Shown piece by piece: positions 25,721 to 35,600 of a DNA stretch of 64,000 bases. The DNA is from Verrucomicrobiales bacterium (lineage in GTDB: Bacteria > Verrucomicrobiota > Verrucomicrobiia > Limisphaerales > J093), in NCBI GenBank assembly GCA_024233215.1, contig JACKPW010000007.1, positions 124,001 through 188,000 on the forward strand, in the 5' to 3' direction. The notes under the pieces are model-generated. The model did no database searches. It had not been told where the DNA came from and saw only the letters and a program-made list of their open reading frames with translations. The stretch's first letter is position 1. The number at the start of each line of letters is the position of its first letter. The position numbers and the translations under genes are program-made.

Positions 25721-26860
25721 CACTCCTCATCCTTGATCCCCTGGATGCGCTTCAGCGGGCAACCGGCGCGCAGCCAGCCGTGGACAAAGTCATCCAGCTC
25801 GCCGTCCATCACCCCCTGCACGTTGCTGGTCTCAACGCCGGTGCGCAGATCCTTCACCATGCGGTAGGGCTGGAACACGTAACTGCGAATCTGGTTGCCC
25901 CAGCCGATACTGCCCTTCTCCCCGTAAAACCGCTCCATCTCGGCCTTCTTGGCGTCCTCGCGGAGGGCGTACAGCTTGGAAAGCAGCAGCTTCATGGCGT
26001 TGGCCCGGTTCTGGTGCTGCGAACGCTCGTTCTGGCTCGCCGCCACCACACCCGTCGGGATGTGGGTGACCCGCACCGCCGTTTCAACCTTGTTCACGTT
26101 CTGCCCACCCTTGCCGCCCGAACGGTAGGTGTCGACGCGCAGGTCGACCGGATTGACCTCGATCTCGCCCGCCTCCTCGATCTCGGGAATCACATCCACG
26201 CTGGCGAAACTCGTGTGGCGACGCTGATTGGAATCGAACGGCGAAATGCGCACCAACCGATGCACACCACGCTCGGCCTTGCAGAAGCCGTAGGCGTTCT
26301 CGCCGGAGATCGTGACCGTGGCGCTCTTGATGCCGGCGACCTCGCCCTGAAGGAGATCGATCACGTTGGTCTTCCACCCCCGGGCCTCCGCCCACCGCTG
26401 GTACATGCGGAACAACATGTCCGCCCAGTCACACGACTCCGTCCCCCCGGCGCCGGCGTTGATGTTGAGGATGCAGTTGGTGCGGTCATGGGCCCCGCTC
26501 AGGTGAACCTCGAGCTCCAACGTCTCCAGTCGGGTACCGAGCCCGTCGACCTCGTCATTCAATTCGGCGGCCAGGCCTTGCTGCTCCTCGGGGGAACTCG
26601 CCTCCGCCAGGTCCACCATCTCGGTGAGGTCCTTCACCTGCCGCTCCAGCAACTCGAGAGGCTCCACCTTCCGCCGGATTCCGGTGGCCTCCTCCATCAA
26701 CTTCTGGGCGCGCTCGCGGTGATCCCAGAAATCGCCCTTCGCCATTTCGGCCTCGAGTTCGTCGAGGCGCCGCTTCAGTTTGGCGACGTCAAAGAAACCT
26801 CCGCAAATGGACGAGTTTGTCCGTGGCGGCTTCGAGCAGGGATCGCGCTTCTTCAAACAT
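25720..26860 (-). CDS. prfB: Peptide chain release factor 2, with programmed +1 frameshift
   Basis: RF2 releases nascent peptides at UGA and UAA codons. It is encoded in two frames. The first covers 26860-26792 (23 codons, MFEEARSLLEAATDKLVHLR...), ending CTT TGA C. After a +1 slip over the T, the second covers 26790-25720 (356 residues). The full product is about 379 residues. The second part has the SPF stop-codon-recognition motif (RISPFDSNQRRH) and the catalytic GGQ (RSGGKGGQNVNKVET). A GGAGG just before the slippery CTT completes the classic autoregulatory site. Reading only the second frame upward would give a false N-terminal extension. It follows a zinc-ribbon gene by 45 bases and is coupled to trpC. 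Confidence 0.96.
26789..26802 (-). promoter_or_regulatory. prfB +1 frameshift site
   Basis: Reading on the minus strand, GGAGG-TTT-CTT-TGA-C comprises a Shine-Dalgarno-like stimulator, the slippery CTT and the in-frame UGA. When RF2 is scarce, termination at UGA is slow and ribosomes shift +1 to make full RF2. The arrangement matches the canonical bacterial site. Confidence 0.95.
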
Positions 26861-26905
26861 AGGCGGGTGAATCTAGGCAACCCCCGCCGGTCGGGCCAGT
26901 GCTTT

Positions 26906-27277
26906 CTATCGCTGAAACGGGCCCAACACGACCGCCGCGCCGCAGTAGAGACAAACCGGCCGTTGACCGATGAGTTTGCGGCCGCATTGCGGACAATCCG
27001 GCCGCTCCTGCGCAATCCGGCCATCCAACCGGCCGTCCTCCAGATCGATCTCCTGGATGCGTTGGATCAGTTGCTCCTCGGTGTAGCCATGCTGCTCCTG
27101 AAGCAGCGTCCAGAGCGCCCGGGTGATCAGGAACAGCTTCTCCACATCGAGCCGCAGCGACTCGTTTTCGCGCCGCACTTCGGACGCGGCGTGGGCCGCC
27201 CGGTCGGCCGTGGACTCCGCCCGGTTGGCCTGTGCCATCTGACCCGCGGCCCCTGCGATGAATAGTCCGTCAAGCAT
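26906..27277 (-). CDS. Small coiled-coil/zinc-ribbon protein
   Basis: This 123-residue protein has an N-terminal helical region (about 10-75, rich in A, R, E, with ANRAESTADRAAHAASEVRR) that probably forms a coiled coil. The C-terminal zinc ribbon is CPQCGRKLIGQRPVCLYCG, with two CxxC pairs. No enzymatic domain is visible. AAGGAGCGGAG precedes ATG 27277. It lies 45 bases upstream of prfB and 27 bases downstream of a lipoprotein gene on the same strand, so it is probably in the same transcript. A protein- or nucleic-acid-binding role is possible, but no function is assigned. Confidence 0.75.
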   Translation of the reverse strand: MLDGLFIAGAAGQMAQANRAESTADRAAHAASEVRRENESLRLDVEKLFLITRALWTLLQEQHGYTEEQLIQRIQEIDLEDGRLDGRIAQERPDCPQCGRKLIGQRPVCLYCGAAVVLGPFQR

Positions 27278-27304
27278 GGTGGATTCTCCGCTCCTTCCAA
27301 TAGA

Positions 27305-27748
27305 TCAGTTGATCGGCTTCGGTGATTTCACCAACTCCTCGTAACTCTCCCACGTCCTGACGTAGTACACCTCGGCGTTCTTGGGCGGATTCGGGTGCCG
27401 GATTGAATCGATCAGGTAATTGGATTCATGCGCGGTTTCGAGACGCACATTGCGTGGCACATGGGCCCGACCGTCGGGACCGGACACGTAGTGCCCGCTC
27501 TCAACGAGGGAGCTTACGATGAAGTACGGCTTCTCGGTGTCCAGATAGACGAGGGGCACGCCTGCCACGGGTGCTCCCGTGTCCGCGTCGAGAACGGTGA
27601 CCCAGCGTTCGGGAGCCTTGTGCATGTTCATGGTGTAGAACCCACACCCATTGGCCACAATCAGGACCATCGACAGGAACAGGACCTCCGTCGCCCGTTC
27701 GACACGACTCCAGCAGGGAACCAGGGTAATCCGGGGATGCGTGGTCAT
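27305..27748 (-). CDS. Putative lipoprotein with beta-sandwich (carboxypeptidase-regulatory-like) segment
   Basis: This 147-residue protein has an internal hydrophobic stretch (VLFLSMVLIVANGC, Cys about residue 35) that fits a lipoprotein signal with an unusually long n-region. A short domain follows: VTVLDADTGAPVAGVPLVY, typical of prealbumin-like/CarboxypepD_reg folds, then GPDGRAHVPRNV. The C-terminal tail, VRTWESYEELVKSPKPIN, is not recognisable. No good ribosome-binding site is seen at ATG 27748. It may head the zinc-ribbon, prfB, trpC transcript. Function is unknown. Confidence 0.65.
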   Translation of the reverse strand: MTTHPRITLVPCWSRVERATEVLFLSMVLIVANGCGFYTMNMHKAPERWVTVLDADTGAPVAGVPLVYLDTEKPYFIVSSLVESGHYVSGPDGRAHVPRNVRLETAHESNYLIDSIRHPNPPKNAEVYYVRTWESYEELVKSPKPIN

Positions 27749-27782
27749 AGACAGACTCGAGCCAAGAGATCAGGCCGTGCAA

Positions 27783-28190
27783 CTAGCCTTCAGCGTATGG
27801 CAACAGCCTCACGGGAACATGCCTGGCGTAGTAATCGAAGTCGCGGTCGGTGGTGAGAATGGGCAGGCCACGGCGATACGCCATGGCGCAGAGTAGCAAG
27901 TCGAATGATGACCCCTGTACACCGTGGCGGCTACAGGTCCCGTGATATCGCGCGGCAAGCCGGTGATCCTCCCGGTCCGCCAGCACGAGCGTGAAGCCTC
28001 CAAGAACCTCGGACAGTTCTTCGAACTGCTTGTTCGAACGAAGGCCTGACAGCAGTTCCTGGTAAACGAGTCCGGCCACGAGGGCCTGGTCATCTTCCAG
28101 CAACTGCTTCAGCACCTCCACCGCTCGATGCGGCTCCGGCACCGGCCGCCGCAGGAAGAGCGACCAGACTGACGTGTCCACCAAGACCAT
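27783..28190 (-). CDS. vapC: VapC-type PIN-domain ribonuclease toxin
   Basis: This 135-residue PIN-domain protein has the acidic metal-binding residues expected of VapC: VDTSVW at the N-terminus (Asp5), YQELLSGL (Glu about 44), FDLLLCAMA (Asp about 96) and TTDRDFD (Asp about 114). VapC toxins cleave tRNA or rRNA. The start overlaps the stop of the upstream vapB by one base (TGATG), which is typical coupling. It appears complete. Confidence 0.9.
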   Translation of the reverse strand: MVLVDTSVWSLFLRRPVPEPHRAVEVLKQLLEDDQALVAGLVYQELLSGLRSNKQFEELSEVLGGFTLVLADREDHRLAARYHGTCSRHGVQGSSFDLLLCAMAYRRGLPILTTDRDFDYYARHVPVRLLPYAEG

Positions 28191-28390
28191 CAGCGTTTGC
28201 GGCGGGCTTCCTTGTAGTTGTATTCAGGCGCATAGTCGATCGTGCCTTGCAGGTCCCAGATTCGCCGGCGCTTGCTCCGGCCCACGAAATCCTCCAGGGC
28301 CCGGTTTACAGTTTCCCGTTTGGTCCGGAACCCGCCCAACCGCTTCGCCTCATCCAGCAGCACCTCGTCAATCTGCAAATTCGTTGCCAC
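28190..28390 (-). CDS. vapB: VapB-type antitoxin
   Basis: This 66-residue antitoxin of the DUF2191/VapB type has a ribbon-helix-helix N-terminus (TNLQIDEVLLDEAKRLGGFR, TKRETVNRALEDFVG) and a flexible C-terminal arm (IWDLQGTIDYAPEYNYKEAR) that would wrap VapC. It is coupled to vapC downstream. Autoregulation by the VapBC complex is expected from the family. No operator was identified. Confidence 0.87.
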   Translation of the reverse strand: MATNLQIDEVLLDEAKRLGGFRTKRETVNRALEDFVGRSKRRRIWDLQGTIDYAPEYNYKEARRKR

Positions 28391-28452
28391 GGGAGGATTC
28401 TACACACGGCATTGTGTAGTGCAACTGCAGGCGGACGTGTCGACCATAACCC

Positions 28453-28644
28453 TCATCGGGATCGCTTCCTGGGAATCGGTTGCAGTTGAGCCTCACTGCC
28501 ACCCAACCGGGCCAAGCACCGGGTCGATTCACGCTGAATCAGGCTCTCCAACCCCATGCGCACCAGCGTGGTCCGATCCTTCACACCGGTCAGACGGGAC
28601 GCCTCCGCAAGTTCCGCGTCGTCGATGTTGAGCGTGGTTCTCAT
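28453..28644 (-). CDS. Solitary VapB-like antitoxin
   Basis: This 63-residue protein starts MRTTLNIDDAELAEASRLTG, a canonical VapB ribbon-helix-helix pattern, and continues with DRTTLVRMGLESLIQRES. Its C-terminus (LQPIPRKRSR) is short and basic, unlike a full toxin-wrapping arm. No toxin gene follows: the next same-strand gene, 62 bases downstream, is the complete vapB of the vapBC pair. It may be an orphan antitoxin or a remnant of a duplicated locus (inference). Confidence 0.75.
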   Translation of the reverse strand: MRTTLNIDDAELAEASRLTGVKDRTTLVRMGLESLIQRESTRCLARLGGSEAQLQPIPRKRSR

Positions 28645-28732
28645 GCTGCTGAGCCTGCGTGGACGACATGCTCGCGTCAACGTCCGGGCAAGCAGTCTTC
28701 CCCTGGCACCGGGTGACGGAACGGCAATCCGC

Positions 28733-28754
28733 GCGCGGACAAGGCTGTCCGCGC
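28733..28754. repeat. GCGGAC-type small hairpin, copy 1
   Basis: The perfect 9-bp stem GCGCGGACA / TGTCCGCGC has the loop AGGC. It lies in the divergent gap between the solitary vapB and the antiporter genes. Related copies are at 43137, 45228 and 59583. Confidence 0.75.
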
Positions 28755-28908
28755 TCCTGGGATGGTGGGCTTGCCGCGCTGAGTCCCCGGGGCGCCGGGG
28801 GTATCCTCTTCGCCGCAAATCCTTGCCTCCAACCGGGCGGCCTGATGATCCTGTCAGCGTGCGTGACGCACCAGACATCGACCTGTTGAGTCAGCCACAA
28901 CGAACCTG

Positions 28909-30540
28909 ATGGAATCGGGCTTCGTTCAGCAGCTGACCCTGATCATCGTGGCGGCGGCGGCCTTTGCGGTCGCCGCGCGGCGGCGGCGGCTGCCCACCAT
29001 CGTGGCCTACCTCGCGGCCGGGTTGTTGCTGGGCCCGGCCACCGGCTGGGTGGAGGCCACCCCCTCGCTGGAGACGTTCTCGGAAGCCGGCATCGTGCTC
29101 CTGCTGTTTCTCGTGGGGTTGGAGTTGAGCCTCGACAAGATCAAGGGCCTGGGCACGGCGGTGCTTTGGGCGGGGGTCATCCAGGTTGGCGCCACGGCGG
29201 TGGCGGGATTCCTGATCTCGCTCCTCCTCGGGATGGGGCTGAAGGAGTCCCTGTTTCTCGCCATGGCGGTGATCTTCAGCAGCACGGTGGTGGTGGTCAA
29301 ATTGTTGGAGGAAAAGCACCAACTTGATCACCTGCACGGCCGCATCGCCGTGGGGATCCTGCTGCTGCAGGATCTGGTGGTCATCGCCCTGCTCACGTTG
29401 ACGAAGACCTTCGAGCCGGGGGTCCCCCTCAGTCTCGGGACCCTGGGTTGGAACGTCCTGAAAGCACTGGGAGCAATGGGGGCACTGCTGGCGGCGACGA
29501 TGGCGACGGCGCGCTACGTGCTGCCGCGGCCGTTCGCCTGGGCGGCCCGGTCCCCGGCCACCCTGTTGATCTGGAGTCTCTGCTGGTGCTTTTTTGTGGT
29601 GGTGGCGGCGCACTGGCTGCATCTGTCCCCGGAATCGGGCGCTTTCCTCGCCGGATTGGCGCTCGCCCAGTTGCCCTACAACCACGACCTGCGACGGCGC
29701 GTGCATCCGTTGATGAACTTCTTCATCGCGGTATTCTTCGTCGCGCTGGGTCTGCGAATGCCGATTGCCGAGGCGGCTGGACAATGGTGGCCGGCCCTGG
29801 TCCTGACCCTTTTCGTGCTCGGCGGCAAGTTCCTGATCGTGGCGTTCTCGCTCGCCCGCCTGCGGTTTAGCGAGCGCACGTCGTTTCTCACCGCGTTGAG
29901 CCTCACCCAAATCAGCGAGTTCTCGTTCATCCTGGCAGCCTCGGCAATGGCGAGCGGATGGGTCGGCGCGGACATGCTTTCGCTCGTGGGCTTGGTGGGG
30001 CTCGCAAGCATCGCGCTTTCCTCCTCCGCGATTGTCTTTCAGGAACCGCTCTATGTCGCGGCGTTGAAACGGGGCTGGTTGCGCTTCCTCCGCGCGGCGA
30101 AACACGACCCGGAACGCCCCCACGGTCACGTTCTCCACCAGCACATCATCGTCGTGGGCATGAACACGCTGGGACGCGACATCGCCCGCCGGCTGCATGC
30201 GCGCGGGGAGACGGTGCTGGCCATCGACACAGATCCCCGCAAGCTGGCAGACCTGCCCTGCGAAACGTGCCTCGGGAACGCGGATTACCTGTCGGTTCTG
30301 GGAGACGCCGGTTTGGAATCGGCGCGGCTGCTGGTTTCGGCGCTCCGGATCGAGCCGGCGAACGACCTGCTGGCTTACCGTTGCCGGCAGTTCAACATCC
30401 CCGCTGCGATCCAGGTGGTGGACCTGTCGGTCGTGGACAACCTGCTCGAGATGGACGTGCGCTACATGATGATCCCGAAGATCGACGGCATGAAGCTGCA
30501 GAACCGGGTACTGCAGGAAGACGGTTTCCTGCCCGGCTGA
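28909..30540 (+). CDS. Cation:proton antiporter (KefB/YbaL-like, CPA2) with RCK domain
   Basis: This 543-residue protein has about 12 transmembrane helices (residues about 5-385) of the Na+/H+-exchanger fold, including FLVGLELSLDKIKG and a HLSPESGAFLAGLALA pore-type segment. A C-terminal TrkA-N/RCK nucleotide-binding domain (about 410-530) follows, with HIIVVGMNTLGRDIARRL and the Rossmann-acidic AIDTDP. It is predicted to exchange K+ or Na+ for H+ across the inner membrane, gated by NAD(H) or another ligand. A second antiporter begins three bases after its stop, so the two are co-transcribed. Confidence 0.92.
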   Translation: MESGFVQQLTLIIVAAAAFAVAARRRRLPTIVAYLAAGLLLGPATGWVEATPSLETFSEAGIVLLLFLVGLELSLDKIKGLGTAVLWAGVIQVGATAVAGFLISLLLGMGLKESLFLAMAVIFSSTVVVVKLLEEKHQLDHLHGRIAVGILLLQDLVVIALLTLTKTFEPGVPLSLGTLGWNVLKALGAMGALLAATMATARYVLPRPFAWAARSPATLLIWSLCWCFFVVVAAHWLHLSPESGAFLAGLALAQLPYNHDLRRRVHPLMNFFIAVFFVALGLRMPIAEAAGQWWPALVLTLFVLGGKFLIVAFSLARLRFSERTSFLTALSLTQISEFSFILAASAMASGWVGADMLSLVGLVGLASIALSSSAIVFQEPLYVAALKRGWLRFLRAAKHDPERPHGHVLHQHIIVVGMNTLGRDIARRLHARGETVLAIDTDPRKLADLPCETCLGNADYLSVLGDAGLESARLLVSALRIEPANDLLAYRCRQFNIPAAIQVVDLSVVDNLLEMDVRYMMIPKIDGMKLQNRVLQEDGFLPG

Positions 30541-30543
30541 ACG

Positions 30544-32109
30544 ATGAGTGGCCTGGCTGTCATTCTGTTGATTGCGTCCGCGGGCTTCGCATTGTCACGC
30601 TGGAGCCGGCTGCCCTTCATTCCGCTGCTGCTGGTCGCCGGGAGCATCGTGGCCGCCCTGGGCGGGCTGCCCCGGGACCAGTTTCTGGAGGACGCGTTCC
30701 GGCTGTCGCTGGCGGTGCTGGTCTTTTCGGCGGGAATGGAGCTGAACCCCGACCGTTTCCAGAAACACATCCGGACGGTGCTCTGGGTCGGGTTGGTGCA
30801 GTTCCTGGCGGTGGCGGCGGCGGGTTTCGTCCTGGCAGGCTTGTTGGGATTCGAGATCGTGCCGGCGGCCTACCTGGGCATTGCGTTGTCCACGAGCTCG
30901 ACCCTGGTCGTGGTGCAGCAACTCAAGCAGCAACAGCAGATGTTCGAGCCGTTCGGGCGGGTGGTGCTCGGCGTGCTGCTGGTACAGGACTTCCTGATGA
31001 TCCTCATCATTGTCCTCGTGGCGCACTGGCCGGAGGGCGCCGGGTCGATTACCCGTGGATTGGGAGGTGTGCTGTTGCTGGGCGGTGCGGCCGTGGGGTG
31101 TCAGCGCTGGCTGATGCCGCGGGTACTGATGAGGCTCAAGCCGGACGAGGAGACCCTCCTGTTGTTGTTGCTGGCGCTGTTGTTCGGTTTCATGACGGCG
31201 GCGCGGATGGCCGGGATCTCGCCGGTGGCGGGCGCTTTTCTGGCCGGGTTCGCGCTGGCCCGGTTCCCCGTCAACGGCGTGGCGCGCGGACAGTTGCTGT
31301 CGTTCAACGACTTCTTCCAGGCGGTTTTCTTCACGGCCATGGGCGGACTCGTGGTGGTGACGGATGCGGGTTTTCTGCTCAAGGCAGCCGCGCTCGCCGC
31401 GGCGGTCTGGCTGATCACCCCGCCACTGGTGGCCGCCCTCGCCGAATGGCAGGGGTTGACCGCACGCCCGGCGCTGGAAAGCGGCCTGCTCCTGGCGCAG
31501 ACCAGCGAGTTCGCCCTCGTGTTAACCCTGACGGGCGCCCAGACCCTGCGGCAAATCCCGCAGGAGGTCTTTGCCATCGTCGCCCTGGTGGCCGTGTTGA
31601 CGATGACCGTCACCCCGTTCGTGGCAACCGATCGTTTCACCAGCCGGCTGCTCCACTGGCATCCGTTGCGACGTCGACCGGCGCCGACCGGCACCCACCG
31701 GAATCATGTGCTGATGCTGGGCTTCGGCGCGGGCGGCATGTGGATGTTCAAACCGGTTCACCAGGCCGGCTATGAGGTGCTGGTGGTCGACGACGATCCC
31801 GCCGTCATCAACCAACTCAACCGGCGCGGCATTGCCTGTCTGCAGGGCGACGGTTCCGACGAGAAACTCCTGGAACGGGCGGGGGCGCGGTCGGCGCGGC
31901 TGATCCTGACCTCCATGCGTCGGGTGGAGGATGCGCGTCGGGTGCTTGACTATGTGCGTGGGGTGCCGATCTACGTGCGCGTCTTCGAGGATTATGAGGC
32001 TGCGGCCGTCCGGCAACTCGGTGGCATTCCGGTGCTCAATTCCACCGCCGGCGCCGACATGTTCATGGAGTGGTTTGAGCAGGCAATGGCGCAGAAGGCA
32101 ACCGCCTGA
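30544..32109 (+). CDS. Second cation:proton antiporter with RCK domain
   Basis: This 521-residue paralogue has the same architecture: a hydrophobic antiporter domain (about 1-375; AGMELNPDRFQKHIR and SPVAGAFLAGFALARFP align with the upstream protein), then an RCK/TrkA-N domain (about 390-515; HVLMLGFGAGGMWMFKPVH, VVDDDPAVINQL). It begins three bases after the stop of the first antiporter. The pair differ strongly, so this is an old duplication or a deliberate pairing. They may act as partners or cover different pH or ion conditions (inference). Confidence 0.92.
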   Translation: MSGLAVILLIASAGFALSRWSRLPFIPLLLVAGSIVAALGGLPRDQFLEDAFRLSLAVLVFSAGMELNPDRFQKHIRTVLWVGLVQFLAVAAAGFVLAGLLGFEIVPAAYLGIALSTSSTLVVVQQLKQQQQMFEPFGRVVLGVLLVQDFLMILIIVLVAHWPEGAGSITRGLGGVLLLGGAAVGCQRWLMPRVLMRLKPDEETLLLLLLALLFGFMTAARMAGISPVAGAFLAGFALARFPVNGVARGQLLSFNDFFQAVFFTAMGGLVVVTDAGFLLKAAALAAAVWLITPPLVAALAEWQGLTARPALESGLLLAQTSEFALVLTLTGAQTLRQIPQEVFAIVALVAVLTMTVTPFVATDRFTSRLLHWHPLRRRPAPTGTHRNHVLMLGFGAGGMWMFKPVHQAGYEVLVVDDDPAVINQLNRRGIACLQGDGSDEKLLERAGARSARLILTSMRRVEDARRVLDYVRGVPIYVRVFEDYEAAAVRQLGGIPVLNSTAGADMFMEWFEQAMAQKATA

Positions 32110-32158
32110 CCGCGTGCCCCCCCCAGGCTCATCACTCGCGGCACGGCGCCCCCCCCCG

Positions 32159-32278
32159 TTACCGCAGCTTGTAGATGATCGCCATCCCATCGCCCTTTTC
32201 CTGGGAAGCGCGAATGATCGCCATTTCGTAGTCGGAACTCTGTTTCATCAGGTCGAGGAAGTCGCGCCAGCGTGCGTG
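32159..32278 (-). pseudogene. 3'-remnant of an unrecognised gene
   Basis: A minus-strand frame of 39 codons ends in TAA at 32159-32161. It reads RWRDFLDLMKQSSDYEMA, then IIRASQEKGDGMAIIYKLR, with high GC3 and natural composition, so it was very likely coding. An in-frame TGA immediately upstream, with no usable start codon in the proper context, leaves it without an N-terminus. It looks like the C-terminal end of a deleted gene. The original function is not identified. Confidence 0.45.
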
Positions 32279-32508
32279 TCATCGTCACCGCCCGACATGG
32301 GGTTGGATCATCGGCAACATGCCGGCTCGGAGGACCCTGATCCAGGCGGGCGAACGCGGGCGATACTGCGCGGATACCTAGGGAAAGCCAGCCTCTTTCC
32401 GGACAAGACCATTTCGTCCGGAGGCGCGGTCTGGGTCGGGCAAGATCTCTCCAGGCTCGCAGCCCTTCCCGACCCGGATGCGGCCGGGACACGCGACCAC
32501 CGGAGCTA

Positions 32509-32540
32509 CAAAACTCTGATGCATATGCATCAAAGTTTTG
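32509..32540. promoter_or_regulatory. 32-bp near-perfect palindrome upstream of the CotH gene
   Basis: The arms CAAAACTCTGATGCAT and ATGCATCAAAGTTTTG have one mismatch and no spacer. The palindrome is notably AT-rich in a GC-rich region. It lies 134 bases before the start of the CotH-domain protein and could be a regulator-binding site or another dispersed palindrome. No T-tract. Confidence 0.5.
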
Positions 32541-32673
32541 CACGGTGCACAAGGGCACCCGAGCGGCGATGCCGCCAGGCACACGAGACACCCACGCAGC
32601 CATCTTGGCTGCATCCCATCCACCCACCCCACACGGGTTCCGATGCTGGCAGTCTTCCCGGAGGTTCTCTATC

Positions 32674-35600
32674 GTGGCACCAATGAAGCACGCACCGGAT
32701 CGCGCAGTGCCGCTCGTCAGGTCCCGCACCCGTGGCGGGACGTGGCGCGGGGGAAGCACGTCGGCCCTGCTCGTCGGTGTCCTGGTCTGGGTCGGGGAGG
32801 CACGGACGCAGGACGTCCGAATCACCGAGGTTCTGGCGGTCAATGACGGTGGACTGGAGGATGAGGACGGCAATCATCCCGATTGGATCGAACTGCTCAA
32901 CGATTCCAATACACGGGTGGACCTGGCGGGCTGGCAACTGACGGGCGACCCGCTCAGGTCCGTCGGCTGGATCTTCCCGTCGCGCGAACTGTCGGCCACC
33001 GAACGACTCGTGGTGTTCGCCTCGGGCAAGGACCGTCGGCCGGCGACGGGCTGGTTGCACACGAATTTCCGGGTCCCCTCGACCGACGGCTACGTGGCCC
33101 TGATCCGGCCTGACGGCAGCGTGGCGTCGGAGGTGTTTCTCGGCGAGCAACACCGCAACATTTCCTTCGGCGTGGAGGACACGGGAACCGTCCTTGAATT
33201 GTGGGGGGACGGAAGCGCGGCCCGACTGCAGGTGCCGGCCGAGGCGGATCCGAACAACACCTGGCAGGCCACCGAATTCAATGACGACGGATGGGAGGAG
33301 GTCATCTTGGGCGTGGGTTTCGACCGAACGGGGAGCGGTGGCGGCACGGTTCTGGCAGTGGACTTCAACGAACGTGGGGCGGACCCGGATGCCACGACTC
33401 AGGCCGGATTCTTGCCGTTTGTGATCGATGCGGCCGGGGGATCGCAGGCGATCCAGTCGGCCCCGGTCACCCGCACCTTCGGCGGGCTCTCGGTCACCCT
33501 CGGAGGAGACGCAATTGAACCCGGATACGACGACCGGCTGCGGGACACGCCGGGAAACAGCGGGGCGTTCACCGAGTCACGGTTGTTACGGGACTTCGTC
33601 TTCTCCCGGGCGCGGGAAACCGGGGGCGGGCTGATGATCTCGATTGCCGGACTACCGGCGAACGCCCTCTGCCACCTGCGGCTCTGGTCCTTTGACACCG
33701 GCAGCACGGGTTCGCGCGAGGCGGAATGGCGGGCGAACGGAGTGGTTGTCGAGGATCGCTGGCAGTTCAACGGAAGCGTGCTGCCGGACACGAACGAGCG
33801 CTATCAGTTCGAATTCTCTGCGGTTGCTGACGCCGGAGGGGTCATCCGCCTGGAAGCCCACCGACTGTCCACCAGCGTGAACTCCGGCGGCACTGCCGAG
33901 TTCGGCGTCTTCATCAACGCGCTTCAGGTCGACGCGCCGGGTTTGGCCGGTTTGTATCGAACCGACGTGGGATCACTGATGTTCGGCAAGAACGCCTCGG
34001 CTCGACTGCGAATCCCGTTTTTCGCGCCGGCGGGGACCTTCTCCAACCTGCGGCTGGAGATGCACCACGACGATGGCTTTGCCGCCTGGCTCAACGGAAT
34101 TCCGTTGGCGTCGGAAAACGCGCCGGCAACGCTCGCGTGGGATTCCACCGCCCTGGCGCCCCGGCCGCAGGAGAGCGTGCTCGCGCCGTCGGTCGCTTCG
34201 GTTGCCGCCGATTCGCTTCGTCCGGGAGCCGTCAACGTGCTGGCGATTCAGGGGCTGAACGCCGCGGTCGCGGACCCCGATTTCCTGATCAAGGCACGCC
34301 TGCTCGCCCTGCCGGCGGCCGGCCAGAGCTGGGCGTTCTTCGAGCAATGCACCCCGGGCGAACCCAACGGCGAAGGACACGTCGGCGTGGTGGAGGCACC
34401 GGCATTCAGTGTCGGTCGCGGGTGGTACGAGCAATCACTGACCCTGACCTTGGAATCCCCCACCCCTGGCGCGGAGATCCGGTTCACGATGGATGGCACC
34501 GTCCCGACTCCGGTGAACGGCCGGACCTACGGTGGGCCCTTCACCATCGCCCACACCACTGCCGTGCGCGCGGTGGCGATTCGAGAGGACTGGATCCCGA
34601 GCGACGTCATCACTCACACCTACCTCTTCCCCGAGGAGATTCTGGAGCAACCTGCCCTGCCGGACGGCTTCCCGGATCGCTGGCAGGCGGATTATGTGGC
34701 GGATTACGAGATGGACCCAACGCTCGCCACCGATCCGGTTTACGGTCCGCGGCTGCTGCCTTCGCTCCGCTCGTTCCCGACGCTGTTCCTCACCCTGCCG
34801 CACGAGGACCTTTGGGGCAATGCCGCCGGGATCTACCGAAACTCAACGAGTCGAGGAGACGCCTGGGAACGGGCGGTGAGCGCGGAGTTGCTCCTGCCTG
34901 ATGGCCGCAGCGGCACCACGGGGTTCGCGATCAACGCCGGGCTCCGAATCCAGGGCGACGCCAGCCGCGATAACAACCGCACCCCCAAACACTCCATGCG
35001 CCTGCTGTTCAAGGGCGAGTACGGCCCATCGAAACTGGGTTACGACTGGTTTGACGGCGGGGTAACGGACTTCGATAACATCGTCCTGCGCGCCGGGTTT
35101 ACGGATTCCTGGTGCACGCGCTATTCGCCAGGCGGAACCCTCGGCGAGCGCTATCGTCCGGAGGACTCCGTCTACCTCCGCGACACCTGGATGAAGGACA
35201 CCTTCCTCGCGATGGGCCAGCCCGCCGGACGCGGGACCTTCGTGCACCTGTATCTGAACGGACTCTACTGGGGACTCTACAACCCCACCGAACGCCTCGA
35301 CGCCTCGCACTTTTCGGAGACCTACGGGGGCCGGGAAATGGACTGGGACGTCATCCGCGACTTCGGCGAAGTGATGGACGGCAACCTGGCGGACTGGAAC
35401 GCGATGATCGCATTGGTGAACGCGGGCATCGGCTCGGAGGCGGATTACCAGGCGGTGCGGGCGTGGGTGGACGTACCCAACCTGATCGACTACATGCTGC
35501 TGCACTTCTTCGGCGAGGCGGAGGACTGGCCGCATCACAACTGGTACGGAGCGCGGCACAGAGGCACCGAAACCGTTCGTGGCAATCGCTGGTTCTTCCT

